Shown here piece by piece: positions 29,902-39,826 of a DNA stretch of 64,000 bases. The DNA lies in assembly GCF_004016525.1 (NCBI RefSeq), contig NZ_SACJ01000003.1, positions 434,001 to 498,000 of the forward strand, in the 5' to 3' direction. Under the pieces are notes generated by a model. It saw only the letters and a program-made list of their open reading frames with translations. It made no database searches and was not told where the DNA came from. A program made the translations under genes and the position numbers. Source of the stretch: Flavobacterium sufflavum (GTDB lineage: Bacteria; Bacteroidota; Bacteroidia; Flavobacteriales; Flavobacteriaceae). The stretch's first letter is position 1; each line of letters begins with the position of its first letter.

Positions 29902-31602
29902 ATGGCATTATCAGAACAAGAAATCATCCGAAGAGAAAAACTTCAATCTTTACGCAACTTGGGAATCAACCCTTATCCTGCTAATCTTTTTCCTGTAAAT
30001 CATACTTCGAAGCAGATTAAGGAATCATTTGAAGAAGGAAAGAAAGTGATTGTTGCCGGGCGTTTGATGAGTGTGAGAGATCAGGGAAAAGCTTGTTTTG
30101 CCGAATTACAGGATAGCGAAGGACGTATTCAATTGTACGTGAATCGCGATGTTTTGTGTGAAGGTGATGATAAAACTTTATACAACCAGGTATTCAAAAA
30201 ACTGACCGATTTAGGCGATTTTATTGGTATTGAAGGCGAATTGTTTACTACGCAAGTTGGTGCGAAATGTATTCGTGTGAGCGGATTTACTTTCCTGAGT
30301 AAAACTTTGCGTCCGCTTCCTTTGCCAAAAGTAGATGAAGATGGAAAAGTTCACGATGCTTTTAACGATGCCGAATTGCGTTACCGTATGCGTTATGTGG
30401 ATTTAACGGTGAACCAAAACGTAAAAGATACTTTTATCAAACGTACTAAATTGTTCAACGCCATGCGTGGTTTCTTTAACGATGCTGGCTATCTTGAAGT
30501 AGAAACTCCTGTTTTGCAAGCGATTCCGGGTGGTGCTGCAGCGCGTCCGTTTATTACGCATCATAACTCGCTTGACATTCCGTTGTACATGCGTATTGCG
30601 AATGAATTGTATTTAAAAAGATTGATTGTTGGTGGATTTGATGGTGTATATGAGTTTTCGAAAAACTTCCGTAACGAAGGAATGGACAGAACCCACAACC
30701 CTGAATTTACTGCCATGGAAATATATGTAGCCTACAAAGACTACAACTGGATGATGGAATTTACTGAGAAACTGTTAGAGCATTGTGCAATTGGAGTGAA
30801 TGGTACCAGCGAAGCTACTTTTGGCGAACACCAAATTAGCTTCAAAGCACCTTATGCCCGTGTAACGATGACCGATTCTATCAAACATTTTACTGGTTTT
30901 GATATTTCCGGTAAAAGCGAAGCTGAATTATATGAAGCTGCTAAAGGCATGGGAATTGAGGTTGACGAAACCATGGGTAAAGGAAAATTGATTGATGAGA
31001 TTTTTGGAGCAAAATGTGAAGGAAATTATATTCAGCCAACGTTCATTACTGATTATCCAAAAGAAATGTCGCCATTGTGTAAAGAACACCGTGACAATCC
31101 TGAATTGACGGAACGTTTTGAATTAATGGTTTGCGGTAAAGAAGTAGCAAATGCCTACTCTGAACTAAATGACCCAATTGACCAAAGAGAGCGTTTTGAA
31201 GACCAAATGCGTCTGGCTGCCAAAGGTGATGATGAAGCAAACGGAATTATCGATGAAGATTTCTTAAGAGCTTTAGAATACGGTATGCCTCCAACATCTG
31301 GTTTAGGAATTGGAATGGATCGTTTGATGATGTTCTTGACCAATAATGCTTCTATTCAGGAAGTATTGTTGTTCCCACAAATGAGACCGGAGAAAAAACA
31401 AACTATTGAATTATCTGATGAAGAAAAATTCATAGTAGATTTGTTGAAAAAAAGTGAAAATAAAATGGATCTAACGCAATTAAAAATTTCTGCGAATTTA
31501 AGCGGTAAAAAATGGGATGCGTCTATGAAAAACTTATCTAAACACGGTTTGACTAAAGTAGCTGTAGAAGGCGAAAGTAAAGTGGTGGAATTAGTGGGAT
31601 AA
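29902..31602 (+). CDS. lysS: Lysyl-tRNA synthetase, class II
   Basis: 566 residues. An N-terminal OB-fold anticodon-binding domain (VIVAGRLMSVRDQGKACFAELQD) precedes the class II catalytic core: motif 2 is FRNEGMDRTHNPEFTAMEIY, motif 3 is GLGIGMDRLMMFLTN. After LLFPQMRPEK the protein continues for about 65 residues (from about 500), DLLKKSENKMDLTQLKISANLSGKKWDASMKNLSKHG and beyond, a helical extension common in Bacteroidota but absent from the E. coli enzyme. It stands alone between its promoter and a strong terminator. Confidence 0.97.
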   Translation: MALSEQEIIRREKLQSLRNLGINPYPANLFPVNHTSKQIKESFEEGKKVIVAGRLMSVRDQGKACFAELQDSEGRIQLYVNRDVLCEGDDKTLYNQVFKKLTDLGDFIGIEGELFTTQVGAKCIRVSGFTFLSKTLRPLPLPKVDEDGKVHDAFNDAELRYRMRYVDLTVNQNVKDTFIKRTKLFNAMRGFFNDAGYLEVETPVLQAIPGGAAARPFITHHNSLDIPLYMRIANELYLKRLIVGGFDGVYEFSKNFRNEGMDRTHNPEFTAMEIYVAYKDYNWMMEFTEKLLEHCAIGVNGTSEATFGEHQISFKAPYARVTMTDSIKHFTGFDISGKSEAELYEAAKGMGIEVDETMGKGKLIDEIFGAKCEGNYIQPTFITDYPKEMSPLCKEHRDNPELTERFELMVCGKEVANAYSELNDPIDQRERFEDQMRLAAKGDDEANGIIDEDFLRALEYGMPPTSGLGIGMDRLMMFLTNNASIQEVLLFPQMRPEKKQTIELSDEEKFIVDLLKKSENKMDLTQLKISANLSGKKWDASMKNLSKHGLTKVAVEGESKVVELVG

Positions 31603-31623
31603 TTTTTTATTCGAATAATATTC

Positions 31624-31659
31624 AAACCCGACAGCTTTTAAAAAGCTGTCGGGTTTTTT
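31624..31659 (+). terminator. lysS terminator
   Basis: Near-perfect stem AAACCCGACAGCTTTT / AAAAGCTGTCGGGTTT with T-run. Confidence 0.92.
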
Positions 31660-31662
31660 ATT

Positions 31663-31800
31663 TTAAACCAACAACGCTACCTTATTATCGATATCGTTTT
31701 GAGTCAGAAATGATTCTATATTATCTTTTCAAAGAAAGCTTTGTCGTAGACTTGGGTTAAAAAAACTTTTGGTTTCAATGGTAAAACGGGATTTTTCATG
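31663..31800 (-). pseudogene. Possible frameshifted remnant of a small gene
   Basis: From an ATG at 31800 the minus strand reads MKNPVLPLKPKVFLTQVYDK then AFFEKII and stops. Shifting frame by two bases at that point gives ESFLTQNDIDNKVALLV followed by a stop at 31665-31663. The two halves together look like one short hydrophilic protein interrupted by an indel. I do not recognise the family, and a chance reading is possible. Confidence 0.25.
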
Positions 31801-31974
31801 AGCTATTTTTAAAGAATTCCTTTGATTTTAAAGTGTTTTCAAATTAGTAAATAAATCTTGAGCAGCATATTAAACCAATTATAAAAAAACACATCTATAT
31901 AATAAATAGATTACATTTATATTTTTAAAACCCAAAAGCATACCCTATTACAACCGAACCAAAGAATAACCATT
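31801..31974. other. AT-rich spacer before the plug-domain gene
   Basis: No gene, hairpin or consensus -7 element is seen. TACATTTATATTTTTAA near 31911-31926 is the closest thing to a promoter. Confidence 0.3.
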
Positions 31975-34443
31975 ATGACAAAAAAAATAATTTACCTACT
32001 TGTATTTTTTTTCAGCATACCCGCAATCAATTTTGCTCAACAGTCAACCGATTCCGTTGCAAAAACAAAAACTACTCCACCAGAGATTGAAAAAGTATAC
32101 CTCCATACTGACAATAATTATTACACGGTTGAAGAATCATTATGGTACAAAGCCTATTCCGTCTATGCTTATACCAATCAACTTTTTGATCATAGTAAAA
32201 TACTCTATGTAGAACTCATTTCGCCAGAATCTAAAATAATCAGTCGCAATATAACCAACCTTGAGGGAGGTCTTGGGCATGGCGATTTTGTATTGGCTGA
32301 CTCCCTTGGTATCAAACCCGGAACCTACCAATTGAGAGCTTACACAAATTGGATGCGGAATTATGGAGATGATTTTGTTTTCAAAAAAGAAATTCAAATT
32401 ATAACTCCCAATAAAGAAAACACAATCCAAGCAAAAGATGATACAAAAACAGTTTCAAAAAATAAAAAAGACAATCCAAAACTTGAAAATACAGCAACAG
32501 TACTAGTCGATTTTTTCCCCGAAGGCGGTTCCCTAGTGGAAGATGTTATTAGCAATGTAGCTTTCAAAGCGACGGATTCCTACGGGAATCCAATTGAAAT
32601 AAAAGGGACGATTTTTGATACTAATGACAAACAAATCAATTTATTCAAAAGCAGTCATGACGGCATGGGGAAATTCATATTACAACCCGAAAAAAATCAA
32701 AAGTATTATGCCAAAGTGATTACTCCCAACAATGAAGAGGTAAAAATAACTCTTCCAGAAACCCAAAAAACAGGCTACACACTTAGCATCAATAAGGTTG
32801 ATGAGAAAAAAGTAGTCACTATTAAAACCAACGCAGCCACTTTAAATCAAAATCCAGATAGTGATTTAACACTTATTTGCTCCACAAGAGGCATTACTTA
32901 TTTTGAAGGAACTCAAACTTTAAAAGACACTAAACTTTCTTTTATATTACCCGAGGAAAATTTCCCGGAAGGTATTGCACAAATCACACTTTATGATAAA
33001 CTCTCTCGACCTCAAAGTGAACGATTAATCTATATTGAAAAAAATAATGACATTACTGTATCTTTAACAACTGACAAAAAACAATATATCCCAAAAGAAA
33101 AAGTAAACCTTAACTTTTCGGCAAAAGACAAACAAGGGAATCCTTTGATAGCCAACTTTTCGATAGCAGCAACGGATACAAATGGCATAAACGAAAATTT
33201 TGATGACACAGTAAATATTTGTTCCTATTTCCTGATGGCTTCGGACATTAAAGGAAAAGTACACAACCCAAATTACTATTTCAACAATTCGAATCCTGCA
33301 AGATTAAATCATTTAGATCTACTTTTACTAACCCAGGGATGGCGTGATTTTGTATGGAAAAAATTCCCAAACCTCAACGTAAATAAAAACTTTAAAGTAG
33401 AAAAAGGAATTTCAATTACTGGAAAAGTAGAAAATTTAATTGGTACTACTGCCAAAGAAAATAATCAGGTACAAATGCTACTTTTAAATAACAAAGCTAC
33501 CGCAATGCTAAATGATACTACTGATGTGAATGGAAAATTTGAATTTAATAATATTGTTTTCAAAGGCACCGCTACTATGCTACTCAATACAAAAAATCAA
33601 AAAGGAAAAAATAGTGGCGAATTTGTGCTGGACTCAATATACAATCCACCCATAGCAGTCGATTTCAAGGGCTATAATCCTTTAAATTATGAAGAAAATA
33701 AAATAACTCAAATCAAAACATACATTCGTAATAAAAACATTCTCTTTAACATCCCCGAAGAAAACCAATTGAAAGATGTAATTATTACTGCTAAAAAGAA
33801 AAAAGAAGACATAACGCAAAGCCGATATGGTTTTGCCGACTTTACTTATATTCCTGAAGAAAAAGGACCTCGCTTTTCTAATATTTTTATGCTTCTCCAA
33901 ATTGCCATTCCTAATGTAACAGCTTCTGCTAATTCAGTTCGTTTTAACCGTTATAGTGGACCACCGATTATTTTAGTTGATGGAATAGAAACCGATATGG
34001 ATCTTTTGTCTTTTATTTCTACCGATGATATCGCTAAAATTGAAGCTATAAAAGGACCTGGAGCTGCTGTTTTTGGTTCACAAGGTGCAAATGGAGCCAT
34101 ACTTATCTATACCAAACTAGGAAAAGGAAGTACCACTGGCAGAAAAGTGTTCCACTCTATAGCCATGCCTGTCAATGGATATCAAAATACCCGATTTTTC
34201 TATTCTCCCGATTACAGCAAGCCAAATCCATTAGAAAAGGACAAAGCCGATATTCGAAACACCTTATATTGGAATCCTTACATTCAGCCTGATGAAAAAG
34301 GAAATGCAACAATTTCATATTATAACAATGAAGTAGATACAACTATAAATATCAATTTAGAAGGAATAACAAATAATGGGATTCCTATAGTTGTAAAAAG
34401 CAGTTATCAAATAAAAAATAAACCTATTTTAAATCAACCGTAA
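31975..34443 (+). CDS. Large exported protein with TonB-dependent-receptor plug domain
   Basis: 822 residues. The signal peptide (MTKKIIYLLVFFFSIPAINFAQ) is followed by macroglobulin-like or MG2-like beta-domains (EKVYLHTDNNYYTVEESLWYKAY is the usual opening of this Bacteroidota group) and repeated beta-sandwich regions. Near residues 600-720 lies a plug domain: FNRYSGPPIILVDGIETDMDLLSFISTDDIAKIEAIKGPGAAVFGSQGANGAILIYTK. No 22-strand barrel follows; the protein ends in another small beta domain. It is probably periplasmic or surface attached, perhaps an accessory to outer-membrane transport or inhibition of proteases. Function is unknown. It is not obviously in an operon. Confidence 0.75.
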   Translation: MTKKIIYLLVFFFSIPAINFAQQSTDSVAKTKTTPPEIEKVYLHTDNNYYTVEESLWYKAYSVYAYTNQLFDHSKILYVELISPESKIISRNITNLEGGLGHGDFVLADSLGIKPGTYQLRAYTNWMRNYGDDFVFKKEIQIITPNKENTIQAKDDTKTVSKNKKDNPKLENTATVLVDFFPEGGSLVEDVISNVAFKATDSYGNPIEIKGTIFDTNDKQINLFKSSHDGMGKFILQPEKNQKYYAKVITPNNEEVKITLPETQKTGYTLSINKVDEKKVVTIKTNAATLNQNPDSDLTLICSTRGITYFEGTQTLKDTKLSFILPEENFPEGIAQITLYDKLSRPQSERLIYIEKNNDITVSLTTDKKQYIPKEKVNLNFSAKDKQGNPLIANFSIAATDTNGINENFDDTVNICSYFLMASDIKGKVHNPNYYFNNSNPARLNHLDLLLLTQGWRDFVWKKFPNLNVNKNFKVEKGISITGKVENLIGTTAKENNQVQMLLLNNKATAMLNDTTDVNGKFEFNNIVFKGTATMLLNTKNQKGKNSGEFVLDSIYNPPIAVDFKGYNPLNYEENKITQIKTYIRNKNILFNIPEENQLKDVIITAKKKKEDITQSRYGFADFTYIPEEKGPRFSNIFMLLQIAIPNVTASANSVRFNRYSGPPIILVDGIETDMDLLSFISTDDIAKIEAIKGPGAAVFGSQGANGAILIYTKLGKGSTTGRKVFHSIAMPVNGYQNTRFFYSPDYSKPNPLEKDKADIRNTLYWNPYIQPDEKGNATISYYNNEVDTTININLEGITNNGIPIVVKSSYQIKNKPILNQP

Positions 34444-34514
34444 ATGCTTATTATCAACCATAAATTACCCTCATAATCAATTATTCAAACAAACAAAAAG
34501 TCATAATTTCTTCT

Positions 34515-34552
34515 TAATGATTAAACTTTATACATTGTTTCAAGTCTTATTT
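34515..34552 (+). promoter_or_regulatory. ECF-type promoter shared with the second Spy-like gene
   Basis: AAAC (34523-34526), 17 bases, GTCTTAT (34544-34550), inside a 38-base segment that matches the region before the gene at 63140 at 27 positions. AAC/GTC with about 16-17 bases between is the usual look of ECF sigma factor promoters. Confidence 0.6.
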
Positions 34553-34572
34553 AAAAATAAAACCAATTTATT

Positions 34573-35070
34573 ATGAAAAAAATAATCACTATTGCATTGA
34601 TAGCTGTTATGGGCGTATCATCTTATGCACAAGAAAGAAAAGAAAGAAAAAGAAGACCCGAAGGAAATCCGATGGAGAAATTCACTCCGGAACAACGCAG
34701 TCAACTAATGTTGAAAAAAATGACATTAGACCTTGATTTGAACGCTTCCCAACAAAAAGAAGTGGGCAAAATAATTGCTGAGCAAAGCGCAAAAAGAGAA
34801 GCTCATTTGAAAGACAAAAAGGCTAAAACAACAAAACCAACTTCAGACGAAATTTTTGAAATGAAAAGCAAAATGCTTGATGAACAAATTGCGATGAATG
34901 GTAAAATGAAAAAAATCCTTTCTCCTGAACAATTTAAAAAATGGGATGAAATAAAACAACACCATCGTGAAGGCATGAGAAAAAATCACCATGAGGGAAT
35001 GAAACCACATGACCATCGTGGAATGAAAAAAGGTATGATGCACAAAGATAGTACTAACGTAAAAAAGTAA
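34573..35070 (+). CDS. Spy/CpxP-like periplasmic protein, His/Met-rich
   Basis: 165 residues: signal peptide (MKKIITIALIAVMGVSSYAQ), then a charged helical body with two LTxxQ-type motifs (FTPEQRSQLMLKKM and LSPEQFKKWDEIKQ), as in Spy and CpxP chaperones of the periplasm. The last 40 residues carry many His and Met (HHREGMRKNHHEGMKPHDHRGMKKGMMH), suggesting Cu or other metal binding. A paralogue with the same layout but a Gly/Gln-rich tail lies at 63140-63589, and the two share a promoter-like block. Envelope or metal stress response is inferred. Confidence 0.75.
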   Translation: MKKIITIALIAVMGVSSYAQERKERKRRPEGNPMEKFTPEQRSQLMLKKMTLDLDLNASQQKEVGKIIAEQSAKREAHLKDKKAKTTKPTSDEIFEMKSKMLDEQIAMNGKMKKILSPEQFKKWDEIKQHHREGMRKNHHEGMKPHDHRGMKKGMMHKDSTNVKK

Positions 35071-35085
35071 CTATTTCTAAAAAAC

Positions 35086-35125
35086 AAAAAGGGATTAACT
35101 TCTAATTTAAGTTAATCCCTTTTTT
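35086..35125. terminator. Bidirectional terminator
   Basis: A 15-bp stem, AAAAAGGGATTAACT and its complement, with a nine-base loop. It serves the Spy-like gene from the left and the nitrate reductase operon from the right. Confidence 0.9.
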
Positions 35126-35144
35126 ATGTATTATATAAACTTGT

Positions 35145-35399
35145 TTATTTTTTAGCATGGCCATTATTTCCTGTTGGCAAATAATAAAGCCAGCTAAAAC
35201 CTATCAAAAACAAGATTAAAGAAGCTACAAATGCTGGTATAAGTATCTCTTTGTTATTATCCAAAGCATTGTTTAACGAAGCATACAATAACCATATTTG
35301 AATACTTACATTAAGAATTAATATAAAAATTAAGGTCGAAAGAATAGCATTCAATTTATTAGGATTGGCTTGATTCTGACTTCTTCTAAAATTACTCAT
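35145..35399 (-). CDS. Small two-span membrane protein at the end of the nitrate reductase operon
   Basis: 84 residues with two hydrophobic segments (about residues 18-40 and 54-75) and short polar ends. No haem-ligand His pair is evident within the spans. It starts 19 bp after the Rieske gene stops, and the operon terminator follows. It is probably a structural or assembly subunit of the membrane part of the complex. I do not recognise the family with certainty. Confidence 0.65.
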   Translation of the reverse strand: MSNFRRSQNQANPNKLNAILSTLIFILILNVSIQIWLLYASLNNALDNNKEILIPAFVASLILFLIGFSWLYYLPTGNNGHAKK

Positions 35400-35418
35400 A
35401 CTGATTTATTTTAATGAT

Positions 35419-35934
35419 TTATCCTAATTGCTCTTCATCAGTTGCTGCTCTTACATAAACAGCATTGTCTTTAAAGAAAACATCCAATTTAGGCAAAGCT
35501 CTTGGCGGCGGCCCTCCTAAAACGTCTCCCGTTTTGGCATCAAATGAACCTTCATGACATGGACAATGAATAATTCCGGTACCTGGCTTGTAAAAAACAG
35601 AACAAGAAAGGTGGGTACATTTCTGTTCATAGGCTTTAAACTCGCCAGTTTCCAAATGAATTAATATATATGGAATCGTGCTTCCTTCGATTACAAAAGC
35701 ACGGGTTCCTCCTATTGGAACTTCTTCTTTATTACATACAAAATGTTCGCCTTGGACTTCTTCTTTTGGATACATATAAGCCTTGGCAGCAACTAAACCA
35801 CTTCCTACCATCAATCCTCCTGAAACCAGCGTAAGGAATTTGGCAAAGTCACGACGACTTACATTAGTAGCCTGTTGTTTTTCAATTGGAAAATCTTTTT
35901 TCCAATTTTTATTTAAATTATCTTCTTTAGACAT
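35419..35934 (-). CDS. Rieske [2Fe-2S] protein with Tat-type signal anchor
   Basis: 171 residues. The N-terminus holds the twin-arginine motif SRRDFAKF (about residues 26-33) and a hydrophobic anchor, so a folded cluster protein is exported and tethered to the membrane. The cluster motifs are CTHLSC (box 1) and CPCHEGSFD (box 2), with the GPPPRALP proline loop. It is the Rieske type of bc1 complexes and arsenite oxidases rather than of dioxygenases. In this operon no bc1-type cytochrome b is present; the partner is presumably the NarI/HdrE-like membrane protein. It starts 11 bp after the ferredoxin gene. Confidence 0.9.
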   Translation of the reverse strand: MSKEDNLNKNWKKDFPIEKQQATNVSRRDFAKFLTLVSGGLMVGSGLVAAKAYMYPKEEVQGEHFVCNKEEVPIGGTRAFVIEGSTIPYILIHLETGEFKAYEQKCTHLSCSVFYKPGTGIIHCPCHEGSFDAKTGDVLGGPPPRALPKLDVFFKDNAVYVRAATDEEQLG

Positions 35935-35945
35935 GAGCGTATTCT

Positions 35946-36515
35946 TTAATATATTACCAATTCTGTGCTTCCCTTAGGCATCATAATATTGACCTTTGTA
36001 TTCACTACTTCTTTTCCAAATATGAAACTATTTACAGGAGTACTGTTAGGACGCATTTCTTGAATTTCATCTCTGGTACCATAAAACAAAGCACCACTTG
36101 GACAAACAGTAGCACACATTGGCTTTTTGCCCACGCTGGTTCTGTCGTAACACATGGTACACTTCATCATCAAATCGTAATTTTCTTCTTTCTTTGGCAC
36201 ACCAAAAGGACAAGCCATCACACAGTTAGAACATCCAATACATCTTTCGGTATTAGCGGTGTGAACAATTCCGAATTCGTCTTTTGAAATCGCATCGGCA
36301 GGACAAACATTAGCACAAACAGGATCATCACAGTGCATGCACACCTGAACGGTTGTTTGTACAGTAGCAGCACGATCTACATAATTAACATGTATCATCG
36401 ATTCCTGACCGTTTGTCTCGCATTCTGCACAAGCTAATTCGCAGGCTTTGCAGCCAATGCAACGTTGCATATCTACAAAAAACTCTTCATTTTTATTGAA
36501 ACTGGTATAGTTCAT
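35946..36515 (-). CDS. Ferredoxin-type electron-transfer subunit with four [4Fe-4S] clusters
   Basis: 189 residues with 16 cluster cysteines in four groups: [37 protein letters not shown] and [21 protein letters not shown]. This is the NrfC/DmsB/HybA-like subunit that wires a molybdenum subunit to a membrane protein. It has no signal peptide, so it is cytoplasmic. It lies between the Mo subunit (21 bp upstream) and the Rieske gene. The NarH family itself is much longer, so this is not NarH. Confidence 0.9.
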   Translation of the reverse strand: MNYTSFNKNEEFFVDMQRCIGCKACELACAECETNGQESMIHVNYVDRAATVQTTVQVCMHCDDPVCANVCPADAISKDEFGIVHTANTERCIGCSNCVMACPFGVPKKEENYDLMMKCTMCYDRTSVGKKPMCATVCPSGALFYGTRDEIQEMRPNSTPVNSFIFGKEVVNTKVNIMMPKGSTELVIY

Positions 36516-36536
36516 TTTATATCAATTCTTTATAGA

Positions 36537-38753
36537 TTAAATACTAGCGTAAGCCGTTGATTCACTTGAAGGTGGAGCTATTTCCTTAAGCGGTTCCAAA
36601 TGACAGGCACAAACTTTAAATTCAGGTATTTTAGAAATTGGATCTAATGTCCCCGGTGTCAATTGGTTTGCTGATTTTTTTCCGGACCAGTGGTACGGAA
36701 TAAAAACAGTATCTTCCCGAATGGTTTCCACAATATTAGCCGGAAAAATTCCTTCTCCTCTTCGAGTTGAAACCCGAATTAATTCTCTTTGTTTAATACC
36801 ATATTGTTGTGCCAATTTAGGATGAATTTCCAATAAAGGCTCTGGAAACTGATCTACTAATTTCCCGATTCTACGGGTTTGCGTTCCGCTCAAATACTGA
36901 GAAACCACACGCCCAGTAGTTAAAATCACAGGATAATCAACACAGGTTACTTCACCCGGAAGTTTGTAAGGCGCTGGATTAAAATGTGCTTTTCCATCAG
37001 GTGTTTTAAACTTTCTGTCTTCCCATAATCTTGGAGTTCCTGGATGTCCTATTGTTGGACATGGCCAGAAAACGCCCATTTCGTCTTCAATTCTTTGGTA
37101 GGTAATCCCATAATAATCGGCAGTTCCTCCTTTGGAAGCCACACGTAATTCGTTGAAAATGGCTTCGCTATTCTCATAGGTAAATTTATCTTTCACACCC
37201 AAACGTCTTGCTAATTCTAACAATATAGCAGTATCAGTATGAGCATTTCCTGGAGGTGTAACCGCCTGACGAATACGGATTACACGTCCTTCCGCAGAAG
37301 TAGTTGTTCCTTCTTCTTCTTCCTGCAAAGAACCTGCTAAAACAATATCAGCATGACGCGCTGTTTCGTTCAGGAAAAAGTCAATACACACATAGTATTC
37401 TAACTTTTCCAAAGCTTCTCTAACATAATTACTATTTGGTAAAGAAACTAACGGATTGAAACAAATAGACAACAAACCTTTGATTTCTCCTCGATGAATG
37501 GCTTCGATGATTTCATAAGCAGACAAACCTTTTCCAGGCAAATCTTTCTCATCGATTCCCCAAACTTCCGAAATATACTTACGATGTTCCGGATTTTCTA
37601 TATCTCTGTTTCCTGGTAATTGATCACATTTATGACCGTGCTCTCTACCTCCTTGTCCATTTCCTTGTCCCGTAATAGTTGCATAACCGCAATAAGGCTT
37701 ACCAATTCTTCCTGTTGCCAAAACTAAATTGATACAGCCTAAAACGTTATCTACCCCTTTCGAATGGTGTTCGATTCCGCGGGCATGAAGCAGAAAACTC
37801 GTCTTGGCCTTACCCCATAATTCGGCTGTTTGCTGAATTTTTTCTTTCTTAATTCCTGTAACTTCTTCCGCCCATTCTAGCGTATAATCTTTTACAGCAT
37901 CTATAGTTTCCTGAAAACCAGAAGTATGATTATCAATAAAATCGTGATCTAACATATCATGATCTACCAAGTATTTCAGTATTGCACCGTACAAAGCAGA
38001 ATCGGTTCCTGGACGTACATCCAAATGAATATCAGCTGTTCGTGCCAATGGAATCATCCTTGGATCAATCACTATAATTTTGGCACCACGATCACGAGCT
38101 TTCCAAATCCAATGTGTTAATGTTGGAAAAGTTTCACTTATATTGGCTCCTGCTACAATAATTACTTCGGCATATTCTAAATCAGAATAGTTATTCGAAC
38201 CTCTGTCTAATCCAAATGCTTTTTTATTTCCGGCACCGGCACTTACCATGCACAAACGACCGTTATAATCCAGGTTTTTTGTTTTTAAAGCAACACGGGC
38301 AAATTTTCCCACCAAATAACTTTTTTCATTGGTCAATGAAACACCTGACAACATCGAAAAGGCATCATTACCGTATTTCTCTTGAATTCTTTTGATTTCC
38401 GAAACAGTTTTTGTCAATGCCTCATCCCAAGAAGTAGGTACAAATCCCTGCCCCGGAACACTTTTCAAAGGCGACATCAATCGGTCGGGATGATTGTTTT
38501 GTAAATAGCGTTGCACTCCTTTTGGACACAATCTTCCTTCATTGAAAGGAAATTCCATCCAAGGCTCAAATCCTACTACTTTATTTTCTTTTACAGATAA
38601 TTGAATTCCACATTGCATTCCACAAAAACAACAATGAGTTTTGACCAACTCATCTGGTTCATCTCTTCCCTCATAGCCTTCCTTTGGACTATAATTCTTA
38701 TGTGGTCCAAATTGTGCAACAATATGCTCTTCTGAAACAGGTAATTTTGCCAT
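36537..38753 (-). CDS. Molybdopterin oxidoreductase, probable nitrate reductase catalytic subunit
   Basis: 738 residues. An N-terminal [4Fe-4S] site [10 protein letters not shown]...RLCPKG (about residues 40-80) is followed by the bis-MGD domains. [12 protein letters not shown] provides a Cys at the position that ligates Mo in Nas/Nap-type nitrate reductases, and [21 protein letters not shown] is the cofactor loop of the same group. There is no Tat signal, so the active site is in the cytoplasm. That agrees with the two NarK genes upstream. No nirB or nirA is nearby, which speaks for respiration rather than assimilation. Formate dehydrogenase is the main alternative and is less likely from the Cys motif and context. 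Confidence 0.85.
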   Translation of the reverse strand: MAKLPVSEEHIVAQFGPHKNYSPKEGYEGRDEPDELVKTHCCFCGMQCGIQLSVKENKVVGFEPWMEFPFNEGRLCPKGVQRYLQNNHPDRLMSPLKSVPGQGFVPTSWDEALTKTVSEIKRIQEKYGNDAFSMLSGVSLTNEKSYLVGKFARVALKTKNLDYNGRLCMVSAGAGNKKAFGLDRGSNNYSDLEYAEVIIVAGANISETFPTLTHWIWKARDRGAKIIVIDPRMIPLARTADIHLDVRPGTDSALYGAILKYLVDHDMLDHDFIDNHTSGFQETIDAVKDYTLEWAEEVTGIKKEKIQQTAELWGKAKTSFLLHARGIEHHSKGVDNVLGCINLVLATGRIGKPYCGYATITGQGNGQGGREHGHKCDQLPGNRDIENPEHRKYISEVWGIDEKDLPGKGLSAYEIIEAIHRGEIKGLLSICFNPLVSLPNSNYVREALEKLEYYVCIDFFLNETARHADIVLAGSLQEEEEGTTTSAEGRVIRIRQAVTPPGNAHTDTAILLELARRLGVKDKFTYENSEAIFNELRVASKGGTADYYGITYQRIEDEMGVFWPCPTIGHPGTPRLWEDRKFKTPDGKAHFNPAPYKLPGEVTCVDYPVILTTGRVVSQYLSGTQTRRIGKLVDQFPEPLLEIHPKLAQQYGIKQRELIRVSTRRGEGIFPANIVETIREDTVFIPYHWSGKKSANQLTPGTLDPISKIPEFKVCACHLEPLKEIAPPSSESTAYASI

Positions 38754-38776
38754 GTTTATATACTTTTATCTTTAAA

Positions 38777-39826
38777 TTATCCAAATAAATTTCCGCCAGC
38801 CTGTCTTGCTCTCAGGTGTGCTTGTGCCAATCGGGATCTTTTTCCTTCAGGACTTAAATCCAGATGCGAACCTCCATCTTCCATCGAAAAATCAAAGCCT
38901 AATTGTTTAGTCACTAACTTAAGATCGTCAATATGTAATTTGGTTGCAAATTCTTCTCCGGTGTGTGGACAAACAGCCATTCCTTTTCTTCTTCCTTCCT
39001 TATTATATATATGTGCACCAATTTGTGCCGGACGCTGAATAATGTGAAAAAACTTCCCAAACGGAATCCAAATCAAAAACATGATTACCGTAACGGCATG
39101 CAATACCGCTAAAAAGTCGAAAGCAAAACCTTTCATAAATTGGTAAGAATAAGTCAACCCCAATCCTGTAACCGAAATAGCGATTAACAAAATAAGCGGT
39201 AACAAATCACCTTCAAAAGATTGTGTAGCAATCAATCCCGGATTAGTCAATCGTCTTCTTAAATAATACACTGAACCAAAAATAACCAGATAAGATGACC
39301 AGTTTAGTGCGTGAAAAGTCAGGAATGCCATGATAGAATCCAGCTCAAAATCCATCACTTTAAATCCGAAAAAATGGGCTTCATAAACCGAAATCGAATT
39401 AGGAGCCATCGTAAAATGAATCCAACCAAAAGTCAATGGAATTGTAATTAAAAAAGCAGAGGTACAGCCCACTGCAATCATAAAATGCGCTACCCAACGG
39501 TATTTTCCCCTTGGATAAATGAATTTTTGAAAAGCAATATTTTCTATAGTTTCTTTAGAAGCAAACCAAAAATGAGAAAACACTTTTCCTGTAAACAAGA
39601 AACAGATTCCTCTTTTAAAATAAATCCAAGTAGGCGGTCTTTGCAACCATACCGTATAACGATAAATAATCCCAAAAAAAGCAAATACAGTTCCAAACAA
39701 GTAGGTAATTAGAGCTGCATCAAAATTTTGTAATTCTCTTGAACCATAAAACACTAACACAATCATTATTACCGAAAGTAATGTAGCGATGAGTAATGCT
39801 TTTATATTATATGTTCTGTTTTTCAT
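38777..39826 (-). CDS. NarI/HdrE-like membrane cytochrome b subunit
   Basis: 349 residues with about six membrane spans. Histidines lie in spans (WVAHFMIAVGC, TFHALNWSSY, AVLHAVTVIMF), and FGKFFHIIQRPAQIG is the closing motif of the NarI/HdrE/DsrM cytochrome b family. After the last span a cytoplasmic tail of about 90 residues follows, with no cysteine clusters. It is likely the quinol-oxidising haem b subunit that feeds electrons to the ferredoxin and Mo subunits. First gene of the operon, 23 bp before the Mo subunit. Confidence 0.78.
   Translation of the reverse strand: MKNRTYNIKALLIATLLSVIMIVLVFYGSRELQNFDAALITYLFGTVFAFFGIIYRYTVWLQRPPTWIYFKRGICFLFTGKVFSHFWFASKETIENIAFQKFIYPRGKYRWVAHFMIAVGCTSAFLITIPLTFGWIHFTMAPNSISVYEAHFFGFKVMDFELDSIMAFLTFHALNWSSYLVIFGSVYYLRRRLTNPGLIATQSFEGDLLPLILLIAISVTGLGLTYSYQFMKGFAFDFLAVLHAVTVIMFLIWIPFGKFFHIIQRPAQIGAHIYNKEGRRKGMAVCPHTGEEFATKLHIDDLKLVTKQLGFDFSMEDGGSHLDLSPEGKRSRLAQAHLRARQAGGNLFG

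Noticed and set aside
36537..38753. Mo subunit as a formate dehydrogenase
   Set aside because: It has the RLCM-SA type Cys motif of nitrate reductases rather than the Sec/Cys-His motif of formate dehydrogenases, and it is next to two NarK genes.
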